Of a stretch of 64,000 bases of DNA, positions 41,652-51,424 are shown one piece after another; positions within the stretch are counted from its first letter, which is position 1, and each line of letters opens with the position of its first letter. Under the pieces are notes generated by a model. That model was not told the DNA's origin, made no database searches, and saw only the letters and a program-made list of their open reading frames with translations. This stretch comes from an uncultured Hyphomicrobiales bacterium (lineage in GTDB: Bacteria > Pseudomonadota > Alphaproteobacteria > Rhizobiales > Xanthobacteraceae): the NCBI GenBank assembly GCA_903929045.1, contig CAIYTE010000056.1, positions 1 through 64,000 of the forward strand, given 5' to 3'. The translations under genes were made by a program, and so were the position numbers.

Positions 41652-42875
41652 ATGGACTTCACACTCTCGCCCGAGATCGAAGCGTTGCGGCTCAAGACGC
41701 GCGCCTTCATCGAAGAGCATGTGCTGCCGCTCGAATCCGATCCGGTGAATTTCTCCGAGCACGAGAACATTCCGGAGGACCGGCTCAAGGCCGTGCGCGC
41801 CAAGGCGAAGAAAGCGGGCCTGTGGGCGCCGCAGTCGCCCAAGGAATATGGCGGCATGGATTTGCCAATGGTCGCCTGGGCGGCGATCTACGAGGAAGCG
41901 GCGCGTAGCCTGTTCGGTCCGCTCGCCATCAACTGCATGGCGCCGGACGACGGCAACATGAACATCCTCAAACTGGTCGGCACGAAGGCGCAGAAGGACA
42001 AGTGGCTCAAGCCCATCGTCGATGGCGACGTGCGTTCGGCCTTCGCCATGACCGAGCCAGCGCCGGGCGGCGGCTCCGACCCAACCATGATCCGCACGCG
42101 CGCCGAGAAGCGCGGCAGTAAATACGTCATCACCGGCCGCAAGTGGTTCATCACCGGCGCGGACGGCGCGGCGCATTTCATTCTTGTTGCGCGGACGAGT
42201 GACGACACACGCCGCGGTCTCACGGCGTTCCTATTTCACAAGGACCAGCCCGGCTGGAAGATCGTGCGCCGCATCGGCATTCTCGGGCCGGAAGAGCATG
42301 GCGGGCATTGCGAGCTTGAATTCACCGGCCTCGAAGTGCCGGAAGAAAACGTGTTGATGCAGGAAGGCGAGGCCATCAAGCTGATGCAGATGCGGTTGGG
42401 CCCTGCGCGCCTCACGCACTGCATGCGCTGGACCGGCTGGGCCAAGCGGTGTCTGGAAATCGCGCAAGAATATGTGAATCGCCGCGAAGGTTTCGGCGTG
42501 AAGCTCGCCGACCGCGAAAGCGTGCAGATCAAATTGGGCGAAGTCGCGCAGCAGATCCAGATCAGCCGCTTGCTGACCATGCACGCCGCCTGGATGCTCG
42601 ATCAGGGCGGCCGCGCCCGCAAGGAAGTGTCGATGGCCAAGGTTCAGGTCGCCGACACCTTGCACAAGGCGGCCGACGTCGCGATCCAGCTGCAGGGCGC
42701 GCGCGGTTTCTCAAAGGACACGGTGGTGGAGTGGATCTATCGCGCGGCGCGTTCGGCGCGCCTCGTCGATGGTGCTTCCGAGGTGCACATGATGGTGCTA
42801 GCCAAATTCATGCGCGAGGAAGGCCGCGACTTCTGGCAGTGGGGTCCGGGCGAGGGCCGGAAGAACGATAAGTAG
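41652..42875 (+). CDS. Acyl-CoA dehydrogenase family protein
   Basis: 407 residues with the full N-, middle- and C-terminal acyl-CoA dehydrogenase domains. The FAD/substrate loop is FAMTEPAPGGGSDPTM, and KWFITGADGAAHFILVAR forms the middle strand pair. The late QLQGARGFSKDTVVEWIYR and RLVDGASEVH match the ACAD10/11-like branch. The chemistry is alpha,beta-oxidation of a CoA ester with electrons passed to ETF. It lies 5 bp after the SDR stop and 84 bp before the DctP gene, so it is probably cotranscribed with both. Substrate unknown. Confidence 0.93.
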   Translation: MDFTLSPEIEALRLKTRAFIEEHVLPLESDPVNFSEHENIPEDRLKAVRAKAKKAGLWAPQSPKEYGGMDLPMVAWAAIYEEAARSLFGPLAINCMAPDDGNMNILKLVGTKAQKDKWLKPIVDGDVRSAFAMTEPAPGGGSDPTMIRTRAEKRGSKYVITGRKWFITGADGAAHFILVARTSDDTRRGLTAFLFHKDQPGWKIVRRIGILGPEEHGGHCELEFTGLEVPEENVLMQEGEAIKLMQMRLGPARLTHCMRWTGWAKRCLEIAQEYVNRREGFGVKLADRESVQIKLGEVAQQIQISRLLTMHAAWMLDQGGRARKEVSMAKVQVADTLHKAADVAIQLQGARGFSKDTVVEWIYRAARSARLVDGASEVHMMVLAKFMREEGRDFWQWGPGEGRKNDK

Positions 42876-42959
42876 CGTTCACCCTATGAAATTCAGGACC
42901 GCTTGGCGTTGCCACGCCGCGCCGATATAGAGAGCCGCGTCACTTCACAGCGAGCTCTC

Positions 42960-43886
42960 ATGACCAAACCGATCCAGATCCGCATGGGCGGCTACGGCCC
43001 CGCCACCACCGGTTTCAGCAAGTCACTCAAGTTCATCGGCGACAAACTGGAGGCGCAGTTCGGCGACCGCGTCGACATCAAGTATGTCTGGAACATCATG
43101 GACCTCGGCTTCAAGGGCGAGGACATTCTGTGGCTGGTCGAGCACGGCCTGCTGACGCTCGGCTATCAGTCGTCGAGCTACCTCACCGACCGCGTGCCGG
43201 AGCTGGGCTTCGTCGATCTGCCGTTCCTGTTCGCCAACAACGCGCAGGCGCGCGCCGCGATGGACGGCGAGCTCGGCGCTTATCTGGTGCGCAAGATCGA
43301 GGATCGCGTCAATTACCGCATCCTCGGCTGGTTCGAGAACGGCTTTCGCCACATCTCCAACAAGCTGCGGCCGATCCATCTGCCGGCCGACATGAAGGAC
43401 ATGAAGATCCGCGTGCTGCCGAGCGAGATCCAGCGCCGCACTTTCGAGCTGCTCGGCGCCAACGCCATGCGCATGGATTTGAGCGAGGCGATCAAGATGG
43501 TGGTCGAGGGAACGCTCGATGCGCAGGAAAATCCGCTCGCCAATACCGTCACCTACGGCGTGCACAAGTTCCACAAATATCACACGCTGTCGTCGCACTT
43601 CTATATTTCGCGGCCGATCTTCTTCCATCGCGATGCCGTCGACTCATGGCCGGCCGATCTGCGCGAGGCGATGCAGAAGGCGGTGAAGGAGGCCGTCGTG
43701 TTTCAGCGCAAGCTGGCGGAGGAGGAGCACGAGCAGTCGCTCAAGGCGATCCTCGATGCCGGCTGCAAGGTGCTGGAACTTAAAGACGCGGAACACAAGG
43801 CGTTAGCCGACGCCGTTCAGCCGCTGCTGGACGACGCCAGGAAGATGTATGGCGACGAGATGTTCCGGATGCTGCCGAAGGCGTAA
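42960..43886 (+). CDS. TRAP transporter DctP-type binding protein without a signal peptide
   Basis: 308 residues. The DctP fold is clear: IQIRMGGYGPATTGFSKSLKF, split, at the N-terminus, GFVDLPFLFANNAQARAAMDGELG, likewise, IRVLPSEIQRRTFELLGANA and VEGTLDAQENPLANTVTYGVHKFHKYH, in parts. It is the obvious receptor for the DctQ/DctM pair upstream. The Met at 42960 begins directly at the mature domain. No in-frame hydrophobic signal lies upstream (the extension reads ALPRRADIESRVTSQRAL), and frames around it give none. Either the signal has been lost, or export or function differs. An adjacent palindromic repeat follows the stop. Confidence 0.87.
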   Translation: MTKPIQIRMGGYGPATTGFSKSLKFIGDKLEAQFGDRVDIKYVWNIMDLGFKGEDILWLVEHGLLTLGYQSSSYLTDRVPELGFVDLPFLFANNAQARAAMDGELGAYLVRKIEDRVNYRILGWFENGFRHISNKLRPIHLPADMKDMKIRVLPSEIQRRTFELLGANAMRMDLSEAIKMVVEGTLDAQENPLANTVTYGVHKFHKYHTLSSHFYISRPIFFHRDAVDSWPADLREAMQKAVKEAVVFQRKLAEEEHEQSLKAILDAGCKVLELKDAEHKALADAVQPLLDDARKMYGDEMFRMLPKA

Positions 43887-43895
43887 TTTGCTGCC

Positions 43896-43984
43896 TGTCA
43901 TCACCGGGCTTGTCCCGGTGATCCCGCTTAGTCGAGCACGGTGTCCACCTAACCGAGATGCCCGGAACAAGTCCGGCCATGACA
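43896..43984. repeat. Palindromic intergenic repeat, family C
   Basis: About 89 bp. It starts TGTCATCACCGGG, with an internal hairpin TCACCGGG / CCCGGTGA, and ends CCGGCCATGACA. The right part can be translated as MPGTSPAMT, a peptide commonly produced by this repeat type, which explains a spurious upstream extension of the ABC gene. Only one copy is seen in the window. Confidence 0.7.
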
Positions 43985-44071
43985 AACGGGTATGGTTTCC
44001 GCGCGCTTAACCACGCGCGTTTCAAGGGTGCGGTTTACACCGCTGAAACCTGTCTCCAATATGTCTGGGTG

Positions 44072-44827
44072 ATGACCCTTCATCTTCCCATCGCCCTGGC
44101 GACACGCGGTCTGTGCAAGACCTACGACCGCCCAGCTGTCGATCATCTCGACCTCACCATTTACGGCGGCGAATTCTATTCGCTGCTCGGGCCGAACGGC
44201 GCCGGCAAGACGACGACCTTGCGTATGGTCGCCGGACTGCTCAAGCCCGATGCCGGCTCGATCGCCATCGACGGTATCGACGCTCTGGCCGATCCGGTGG
44301 CGGCCAAGCAGATCACGGCATGGCTGTCCGACGAGCCGATGATCTACGACAAGCTGACGCCGTTCGAATATCTCGAATTCGTCGCTGGCCTCTGGCGCAT
44401 CGACGCCAAGACCGCCGAGCGCAGCGCTACCGAATTGATCGAGTGGCTGGGTCTGGCGCTGCACGCCCATGAGCGTTGCGAAGGTTTCTCCAAGGGTATG
44501 CGGCAGAAAGTGGCGCTGGCCGGCGCGCTGGTGCACGACCCGAAGGTCATCATTCTGGACGAGCCGTTGACCGGCCTCGATGCCGGCTCGGCGCGGCAGG
44601 TGAAGAACGTGCTGAAAGAACGCGTCAGCGCCGGCGGCACCGTCATCATGACGACGCATATTCTCGAAGTCGCCGAGCGCATGGCCGACCGTATCGGCGT
44701 CATCGCGCATGGCCGCCTGATCGCCGAAGGCACGCTCGACGAACTGCGCCGTCAGACTGGGCAGGGCGCCATCAGTCTTGAAGAGACCTTCCTGACATTG
44801 GTCGCCGAGCCGGTTGCCGCCGAGTGA
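44072..44827 (+). CDS. ABC transporter ATP-binding protein (ABC-2 exporter type)
   Basis: 251 residues. Walker A is GPNGAGKTT (40-48), the signature is FSKGMRQKVALAGAL, Walker B is VIILDEPLTGLD and the switch His is in MTTHILEVAE. The order and the CcmA-like DELRRQTGQ C-terminus fit ABC-2-type exporters. The next gene starts at GTGA over this stop, coupling the ATPase to its membrane partner. The start at 44072 excludes an N-terminal extension encoded by the family C repeat. Substrate unknown. Confidence 0.92.
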   Translation: MTLHLPIALATRGLCKTYDRPAVDHLDLTIYGGEFYSLLGPNGAGKTTTLRMVAGLLKPDAGSIAIDGIDALADPVAAKQITAWLSDEPMIYDKLTPFEYLEFVAGLWRIDAKTAERSATELIEWLGLALHAHERCEGFSKGMRQKVALAGALVHDPKVIILDEPLTGLDAGSARQVKNVLKERVSAGGTVIMTTHILEVAERMADRIGVIAHGRLIAEGTLDELRRQTGQGAISLEETFLTLVAEPVAAE

Positions 44828-46344
44828 GCGCGCCCGCCACATTGACGTGGCTTGCCGGTCACGAATTGCGCCTGAGCTGGCGCGACTGGGTGTCGCTGAT
44901 GACGGCGGGCCGCCGTCATCGCACGCGCACTGTCACCATCGCGCTGTTGCTGTTCGCCGCGCTCATGCATCTTATCGCTTGGTCGATGGTCGGGCGTTAC
45001 GCGCACGTCACGGCGGACAAGGTGACACTGGTCACGGTCACCGGCTGCATGGTGCTGTCCTGGTCGCTGTTGCTGTCGCAGGCGATGGAATCGGTGACGC
45101 GGGCGTTCTACACGCGCTCGGACCTCGATCTGATCCTGGCCTCGCCCATCAGCCCGCGCAAAGTCTTTTCCATCCGTATCGGCCGGATCGGCGGATCGGT
45201 GGCGCTGATCGCGATGCTGCTGGCGTCGCCCTTTATCAACGTGCTGGCCTGGTTCGGCGGCGCGCATTGGCTCATGGCCTATGGCGTGGTCGCGGCCATG
45301 GGCGCGGTGGCGGCGGCGGTCGCCGTGGCGCTGACGATTGCGCTGTTTCGCACCATCGGCCCCAAGCGCACGCGCCTGATCGCGCAGATCGTCGCTGCGG
45401 TCATCGGTGCGGCCTTCGTCATCGGCCTGCAGATTACGGCCATCCTGTCCACGGGGAGCCTGTCGCGCTTCACGCCGTTGCAGTCGGATGCGGTCATGAA
45501 TCATGCGCCCGCCGCCGAAAGCGCCTTCTGGCTGCCGGCGCGGGCAGTGTTGGGTGATCCGGCGGCGCTCGCTGTTGTCGTCGTGCTAAGCCTGATCGTG
45601 CTGCTGCTGTCGATCATGACCTTCGCCGGCAATTTCGGCGAGCACGCCACGGCGGCGCTCGGTGTGTCCAGCACGGTCGTGCGTCAAAAGCCGGTGCATG
45701 GTTTCCGCCGCCGCTCCCCGGGCAGCGTGCTGCGCCACAAGGAATGGACGCTGTTGCTGCGCGATCCGTGGCTGATGTCGCAGACCTTGATGCAGATACT
45801 TTATCTGCTGCCGCCGGCTCTGATGTTGTGGATCAGCTTCCGCGAGGGCGGCGGCGCTTTGATCGTGCTGGTGCCGGTGGTGGTCATGGCGGCTGGGCAG
45901 TTGTCCGGCGGTCTCGCCTGGCTCTCCATCTCCGGCGAAGACGCGCCGGATCTCGTCGCCACCGCGCCGGTGCTGGCGCGCCGTATCACGATTGCGAAAG
46001 TCGAAGCCGTGCTCGGCGCGGTCGCTCTCATTTTCGCGCCGTTCGTGATCGCGCTGGCGTTCCTGTCACCGTTCGGGGCTTTGATCTGCAGTCTCGGCCT
46101 GTTGGCGGCGACCGTGTCGGCGACCTACATCCAGCTTTGCTTCCGCGTGCAGGCGCGGCGCAGTCAATTTCGCCGCCGTCAGACGTCGTCGCGCATCGCG
46201 ACTTTTGCCGAAGCCTTCTCCTCGATCGGCTGGGCGGCTGCCTCGGCGCTCGCCGCCAGCGGCAGTTTGCTCGCGCTGTTCCCGATCGTGATGGCGCTCG
46301 CCATATTGGGTGGCGTTAGAATTATCGCGCCGAAGAGTGCTTAG
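44824..46344 (+). CDS. ABC exporter membrane protein
   Basis: 506 residues starting at GTG in a GTGA overlap with the ATPase stop. About 10-12 hydrophobic segments are present, including VTLVTVTGCMVLSWSLLLSQ, VAAVIGAAFVIGLQITAIL and LQILYLLPPALMLWISF-like regions. FYTRSDLDLILASPISPRKVF is a conserved cytoplasmic loop of this permease group. It pairs with the ATPase as a two-gene exporter. The 3' end overlaps the stop of the convergent MFS gene by 4 bp. No closer assignment is possible. Confidence 0.85.
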   Translation: MSAPATLTWLAGHELRLSWRDWVSLMTAGRRHRTRTVTIALLLFAALMHLIAWSMVGRYAHVTADKVTLVTVTGCMVLSWSLLLSQAMESVTRAFYTRSDLDLILASPISPRKVFSIRIGRIGGSVALIAMLLASPFINVLAWFGGAHWLMAYGVVAAMGAVAAAVAVALTIALFRTIGPKRTRLIAQIVAAVIGAAFVIGLQITAILSTGSLSRFTPLQSDAVMNHAPAAESAFWLPARAVLGDPAALAVVVVLSLIVLLLSIMTFAGNFGEHATAALGVSSTVVRQKPVHGFRRRSPGSVLRHKEWTLLLRDPWLMSQTLMQILYLLPPALMLWISFREGGGALIVLVPVVVMAAGQLSGGLAWLSISGEDAPDLVATAPVLARRITIAKVEAVLGAVALIFAPFVIALAFLSPFGALICSLGLLAATVSATYIQLCFRVQARRSQFRRRQTSSRIATFAEAFSSIGWAAASALAASGSLLALFPIVMALAILGGVRIIAPKSA

Positions 46345-47561
46345 GCGTAGCGCGCGCGATTGCGCCAGCGCCACACCAGCCAGCCGATCAACAAGACGTT
46401 GAGGATGTTGGTGCCGACGCCGACCGAGAAGGCCGGCGCGTAGAAGCCGTAGTGGTCGTACAGCAGGCCGGCGAGCCAGCCGCCGAAGGCCATGCCGCCG
46501 CCGGTGAACAGCAGCATCGTCGGAATGCGCCATGAGGCCTCCGAGGCCGGGAACAGTTCGCGCGCCGCCAGCACGTAGGCCGGGATGATGCCGGAGAAGC
46601 CAAGGCCGAAGGCCGCTGACACCGTGAACAGGCCCATTTCGCTCTGCGTGAACAGGAAGGCCATCATCGCCAGCGCCTGCCATGCGGATCCGATCAGAAC
46701 CGTCGTGAGGCCGCCGATCTTGTCTGAGATCACGCCCCAGGCCTGACGGCTGAGGAACGCCGTGCCGAGCAGCATCGACAGCATCAATGCGCTGATGGCG
46801 CGGCTGATGCCAAGATCGCTGCAGAACGCCACAAGATGGCCTTGCGGCATCGACATTGGGATGCAGCACAAAATGGCGGCGCCGCAGATCATCGCGAATA
46901 CGAGGTTCGACGGCAGTCCCAGCACGCGCGCTTTCGCGGCCCCTGGTTTCGCCGCCGCAACCGGGTGAATAACTTCCGGCGGATGGCTGAAATAGATCAA
47001 GGCTAGTGGCACGACGACGACGATTTCAGCCACGGCGTACCACAGCATGGCGTCGCGCCAGCCATAGATGGCGATGACGCGTTCGAACACCGGCGGCCAC
47101 AGCGCGCCGGCGAGATAGCTGCCGCTGGAGATCAGGGCCAGCGCCGAGCCGCGGCGTTTGTCGAACCAGCGGCTGATGTAGATGTAGAGCGGCGCGTTGA
47201 TGCCGGAGAGACCGATCAAGCCGATGAACAGGCCATGGCCGATCCACAGCGGCCAGTGCGCGCCGAGCGTCGAGATGGCCAGCCCGAGTGCGACCATGAG
47301 GGCGCCGAAGATGACGGTCCAGCGCGTGCCGATCTTGTCGGCGATGCGGCCCATCATGATGCCGCCGATGCCGGAGCCGAGCCACGCCAGCGAATTTGCC
47401 AGTGCCGGGATGGAGCGTATGCCGTCGACTTCTGCCGCGATGTCTTTGAGGCCGACCGCCGTGATCCAGGCGGAGCCGAAGGCCATCAGCAGCGTGATGA
47501 GCGCCGCGGTGGCGACGGTCCAAGACTTTTTGGTCTCGATGGAGACGATCGGAGATTGCAT
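46341..47561 (-). CDS. MFS transporter (OFA/monocarboxylate-like)
   Basis: 406 residues, 12 membrane helices. The first cytoplasmic loop reads GIGGIMMGRIADKIGTRWTVIFG (G-x-x-ADK-x-G-x-R motif), and the middle YIYISRWFDKRRGSALALISSGSYLAG, in two parts, is the second motif. AWGVISDKIGGLTTVLIG is its C-terminal counterpart. This pattern matches the oxalate/formate antiporter and monocarboxylate group, which fits a region rich in organic-acid genes. It is divergent from the large oxidoreductase gene, 286 bp apart. Confidence 0.88.
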   Translation of the reverse strand: MQSPIVSIETKKSWTVATAALITLLMAFGSAWITAVGLKDIAAEVDGIRSIPALANSLAWLGSGIGGIMMGRIADKIGTRWTVIFGALMVALGLAISTLGAHWPLWIGHGLFIGLIGLSGINAPLYIYISRWFDKRRGSALALISSGSYLAGALWPPVFERVIAIYGWRDAMLWYAVAEIVVVVPLALIYFSHPPEVIHPVAAAKPGAAKARVLGLPSNLVFAMICGAAILCCIPMSMPQGHLVAFCSDLGISRAISALMLSMLLGTAFLSRQAWGVISDKIGGLTTVLIGSAWQALAMMAFLFTQSEMGLFTVSAAFGLGFSGIIPAYVLAARELFPASEASWRIPTMLLFTGGGMAFGGWLAGLLYDHYGFYAPAFSVGVGTNILNVLLIGWLVWRWRNRARYA

Positions 47562-47847
47562 GGTGAGGGAATTCCGGCTGGCGAATTCCTTCTACACACC
47601 GCACAATATTTGACCACCCATTCCACCGGGAGCCTGCCATCTCTGCTGCAGTGCGCCATAATGCGTGGAAACGCGTGTGGCGGAAACTTCCTTCCCGTCC
47701 TGAGACGGATAACGAAATTGACCACAGGCCATTGTGGTGTCAGCCTTTATTCGATTGGACTGGCTTTGCCTCACGGCGCCCGAGCCTATATGAGAGACCG
47801 GGGCGCCACTGAAACTGCTGCACTGCACAGGCCCTCAAGGTCTTCCG
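47562..47847. promoter_or_regulatory. Divergent promoter region (MFS / IOR-type gene)
   Basis: 286 bp between divergent starts. It is less GC-rich than its surroundings around 47575-47620 (GAATTCC repeated twice, TTCTACACACC). No clear operator palindrome, hairpin or small gene could be recognised. It is presumed to hold both promoters. Confidence 0.4.
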
Positions 47848-50800
47848 ATGACGCTTCGACCCGTCAGCCTCGACGATAAATACGACCTGAACCAGTCGCA
47901 TGTGCTTGTGACCGGCTATCAGGCGTTGATCCGCGCCGTTCTGATGCAGAAAGAGCGCGACCGGCAGGCGGGGCTGAACACCGCAGGTTATCTCACCGGC
48001 TATCGGGGCTCGCCCCTCGGCGGTCTCGACCAGCAATTCATGCGCGCGGGACGTCATCTCGCCGCTGCCGACGTCAAATTCCTGCCCGGCATCAATGAGG
48101 AACTGGCCGCCACCGCGCTCTGGGGCACCCAGCAAGCCGAACTGCGCGGCGAGGGCAAGTTCGATGGCGTATTCGGCATGTGGTACGGTAAGGGTCCGGG
48201 CGTCGATCGCGCCGGCGACGTCTTTCGTCACGCCAATTTCGCCGGCACGTCGAAAAACGGCGGCGTGCTCGCGCTGATGGGCGACGACCACACCGCGGAA
48301 TCCTCGACCACCGCGCATCAGTCCGAATTCCACTTCGTCGACGTCATGATGCCGATCCTCAATCCGGCCGGCGTGCAGGAGATCATCGACTACGCGCTCT
48401 ACGGTTGGGCCATGTCGCGCTACACCTCGACCTGGTCGGCGCTCAAATGCATGCACGACACGGTGGAGTCGACCGGCGTCGTCGACGGCAGCCTTAATCG
48501 CGTGCAACTCGTGACGCCCACCGATCTCGTTTTGCCGCCCGACGGTCTCAGCATCCGCCTCGGCGACACCGTTCTCGGCCAGGAAGCGCGGCTGCACGAC
48601 TTCAAGCGCGACGCCATGCTGGCCTTCGTGCGCGCCAACAAGATCAACCACATCATCACGTCCGGTGGACGTCAGCCGAAAATCGGCATCATCACCACCG
48701 GAAAATCCTATCTCGACACGCGTCAGGCGCTCGACGAACTTGGCATCGATGAGTTGAAGTGCAACGACCTCGGTATCCGGCTGTTCAAACTCGGCTGTGT
48801 CTGGCCGATCCCACGCCAGGAATTGGTCGAGTTCTCGCAAGGGCTCGATCTCATCATCGTCGTCGAGGAAAAGCGGTCGCTGATCGAAGTGCAGGTGCGC
48901 GAGGAGTTGTACGGCACCGCCAATCAGCCGGTCTGCATCGGCAAAAAGGACGAGAGCGGCAATTGGCTTTTCCCGGTGAAGGGCGCGCTCGATCCTAACG
49001 ACGTCGCGGTGTGCATCGGCGAACGCCTCTTGCGCTACGGGCCCAATGACGAACTCGCCGCCAATGTGGCGCGGTTGAAGGCGGCGCAGCGCGCCATGAA
49101 TGCGACTACCGATGTCGCGGCGCGCGTTCCGTATTTCTGTTCGGGCTGTCCGCACAATTCGTCGACCCGCGTGCCGGAAGGCAGCCGCGCCTATGCCGGC
49201 ATCGGCTGCCATTACATGGCGCAGTGGATGGACCGCGAGACGCTCGGCTACACGCAGATGGGCGGCGAAGGCGCAAACTGGATCGGGGAGGCGCCATTCT
49301 CGAACCGTGACCACGTGTTCCAGAATCTCGGCGACGGCACCTACAATCACTCGGGATATCTTGCGATCCGGGCCGCGATCGCGTCCGGCGTGAAGATGAC
49401 CTACAAACTTCTCTTCAACGACGCGGTCGCCATGACCGGCGGCCAGTCGAATGACGGCGGCCTCACAGTCGATCAGATCGCGCGCCAGGTCGCCGCGGAA
49501 GGCGCCAAGCGCGTTGTGGTCGTCACCGACGAGCCTTGGAAATACCCTGACAATACCGACTGGCCGCGCGGTCTCACCGTGCATCACCGCCAGGATCTCG
49601 ATTCCGTTCAGCGCGAAATGACCACGATTCCCGGCGTTTCGGTGCTGATCTACGATCAGACCTGCGCCGCCGAGAAACGCCGCCGCCGCAAGCGCGGCAC
49701 GTTTCCCGATCCGGACAAGCGCGTCGTCATCAACGATCTGGTCTGTGAAGGCTGCGGCGATTGTGGCGTGAAATCGAACTGCGTGTCGGTGCAGCCGCTC
49801 GCGACGGAGTGGGGCCGCAAGCGCACCATCGATCAGTCGAGCTGCAACAAGGATTATTCCTGCGTCAACGGTTTCTGCCCGTCATTCGTCACCGTGCACG
49901 GCGCCAAGCTGAAGAAGGGCGAGGGCGTCGCCACGCCGGCGGACTGGCCCGCATTGCCGGCGCCGAGCGCACCTCTGATCAATCATCCGTACAGCATCAT
50001 CGTCACCGGCATCGGCGGCACCGGCATCGTCACCATCGGCGGTATCGTCAGCATGGCGGCGCATCTTGAAGGCAAGGGCGTCGGCGTCATCGACATGGCC
50101 GGCCTCGCGCAGAAGGGCGGCGCGGTCTACAGCCACATTCGCATCGCCAACAAGCCCGACGACATTCATGCCATCCGCGTTGCAGCGGCGGGTGCCGATC
50201 TCGTGCTGGGCGGCGATATCGTCGTCGTCGGCAACAAGAAGGTGCTGAGCGCCATCAAGCCGGGTCTGAGCCGCGTCATCGTCAACACCGCCGAATTCCT
50301 GCCGGGCGATTTCGCGCGCAACGCCGATTTCTCGCTGCCGACCGAGCGTCTCAAGCGCGCCATCGTGTCGGCCTCGGGCCAGGGCCGCAGTAATTTCGTT
50401 GACGCGTCGCGTCTTGCCACAGCGCTGCTCGGCAATTCGATCGGCGCCAATATGTTCATGCTTGGCTACGCCTTCCAGCTCGGGTCGCTGCCGTTGTCGG
50501 AAGAAGCGATCGAGAAAGCCATTGAGATGAATGGCGAGGCGGTGCCGATGAACATCGCCGCGTTCCGCTATGGCCGCCGCGCCGCCATCGATCCGGCGTC
50601 GCTCGAAGCTTTGATCGCGCCGCGGCCGCAGGAAGAGAATGACTCGCTGCGTCTGTCGCAGAGCTTCCCCGAGACCGTCGAGCGCCGCGTCGCGTTCCTG
50701 ACCGCGTATCAGAACAAGCGCTACGCCCGCCGTTACAAGACCTGGGTCGAGAAGGTGCAGGCCGCCGAAGCGCAGCGTATCCCGGGGCAGACGGCGTTGT

Positions 50801-51327
50801 CGGAGGCCGTGGCCCGCTATCTGTTCAAGCTGATGGCCTACAAGGACGAATACGAAGTCGCGCGGCTTTACACCGATACCTCTTTCGTCGCGCGCGTGAA
50901 GTCGACCTTCGCCGGCGACAATCTGCGCTTCGAATTCCATCTGGCACCGCCGATGCTGGCCAAACGCGATCCGCGCACCGGCGAGCCGAAGAAGAAGTCG
51001 TATGGCCCGTGGATGCTGAACGCGTTCGGTGTGCTGGCAAAGTTCAAGTTCCTGCGCGGCACGCCGCTCGATCCGTTCGGCTATGCCGGCGAACGCCGGC
51101 TGGAGCGCCAGTTGATCGCCGATTACACGGCGATGCTGGAGATGATCGTGGCCGACCTGTCGACCGCCAATTATCACACCGCGGTCGGCCTGGCCTTGAT
51201 CCCGGAGAAAATCCGCGGCTACGGCCCGGTCAAGGAGCGCCACCTCAAGACCGCCAAGGCCGAGGAAGCCGCGTTGCGCGAGCAATTCAGGACCGGCGCC
51301 GCGCCATTTCTCAAGGCGGCGGAATAG
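47848..51327 (+). CDS. Indolepyruvate ferredoxin oxidoreductase-family protein (fused IorA-IorB type)
   Basis: 1159 residues. The N-terminal pyrimidine/TPP part has GYLTGYRGSPLGGLDQQ (about 48-64) and FLPGINEELAATALWG. The ferredoxin-like segment CEGCGDCGVKSNC gives Cys633, 636, 639 and 645, with more Cys in SSCNKDYSCVNGFCP. The gamma-domain loop VTGIGGTGIVTIGGIV follows near 713. This single-chain architecture is the aerobic-bacterial form that oxidatively decarboxylates 2-oxoacids, classically arylpyruvates, to acyl-CoA. It heads a locus of acyl-CoA ligases and Liv transporter genes, consistent with aromatic or branched-chain acid breakdown. The exact substrate is unproven. Confidence 0.92.
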   Translation: MTLRPVSLDDKYDLNQSHVLVTGYQALIRAVLMQKERDRQAGLNTAGYLTGYRGSPLGGLDQQFMRAGRHLAAADVKFLPGINEELAATALWGTQQAELRGEGKFDGVFGMWYGKGPGVDRAGDVFRHANFAGTSKNGGVLALMGDDHTAESSTTAHQSEFHFVDVMMPILNPAGVQEIIDYALYGWAMSRYTSTWSALKCMHDTVESTGVVDGSLNRVQLVTPTDLVLPPDGLSIRLGDTVLGQEARLHDFKRDAMLAFVRANKINHIITSGGRQPKIGIITTGKSYLDTRQALDELGIDELKCNDLGIRLFKLGCVWPIPRQELVEFSQGLDLIIVVEEKRSLIEVQVREELYGTANQPVCIGKKDESGNWLFPVKGALDPNDVAVCIGERLLRYGPNDELAANVARLKAAQRAMNATTDVAARVPYFCSGCPHNSSTRVPEGSRAYAGIGCHYMAQWMDRETLGYTQMGGEGANWIGEAPFSNRDHVFQNLGDGTYNHSGYLAIRAAIASGVKMTYKLLFNDAVAMTGGQSNDGGLTVDQIARQVAAEGAKRVVVVTDEPWKYPDNTDWPRGLTVHHRQDLDSVQREMTTIPGVSVLIYDQTCAAEKRRRRKRGTFPDPDKRVVINDLVCEGCGDCGVKSNCVSVQPLATEWGRKRTIDQSSCNKDYSCVNGFCPSFVTVHGAKLKKGEGVATPADWPALPAPSAPLINHPYSIIVTGIGGTGIVTIGGIVSMAAHLEGKGVGVIDMAGLAQKGGAVYSHIRIANKPDDIHAIRVAAAGADLVLGGDIVVVGNKKVLSAIKPGLSRVIVNTAEFLPGDFARNADFSLPTERLKRAIVSASGQGRSNFVDASRLATALLGNSIGANMFMLGYAFQLGSLPLSEEAIEKAIEMNGEAVPMNIAAFRYGRRAAIDPASLEALIAPRPQEENDSLRLSQSFPETVERRVAFLTAYQNKRYARRYKTWVEKVQAAEAQRIPGQTALSEAVARYLFKLMAYKDEYEVARLYTDTSFVARVKSTFAGDNLRFEFHLAPPMLAKRDPRTGEPKKKSYGPWMLNAFGVLAKFKFLRGTPLDPFGYAGERRLERQLIADYTAMLEMIVADLSTANYHTAVGLALIPEKIRGYGPVKERHLKTAKAEEAALREQFRTGAAPFLKAAE

Positions 51328-51335
51328 AAATTCTC

Positions 51336-51424
51336 CGCTCGCCCCCGCGAAAGCGGGGGCCCAGAGCCAAAACATCGCAACTTGGAGCCCCTGGGTCCCC
51401 GCTTTCGCGGGGACGAACGGGTTG
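51336..51424. repeat. Palindromic intergenic repeat, family D
   Basis: About 85 bp with two GC hairpins: CCCCCGCGAAAGCGGGGG near the left end and CCCCGCTTTCGCGGGG near the right, joined by a spacer with CCAGAGCC / GGAGCCCCTGGG. One copy in the window. It lies directly after the IOR-type gene stop and may also terminate its transcript. Confidence 0.7.

Noticed and set aside
43958-44071. N-terminal extension of the ABC ATPase beginning MPGTSPAMT
   Set aside because: The extension is encoded by the family C repeat and precedes the normal ATPase start. The ATG at 44072 fits the family.
47740-49587. 615-residue minus-strand reading frame opposite the IOR-type gene
   Set aside because: The opposite strand encodes an intact, motif-bearing oxidoreductase. 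The antisense product has no recognisable fold and mirrors its codon pattern.
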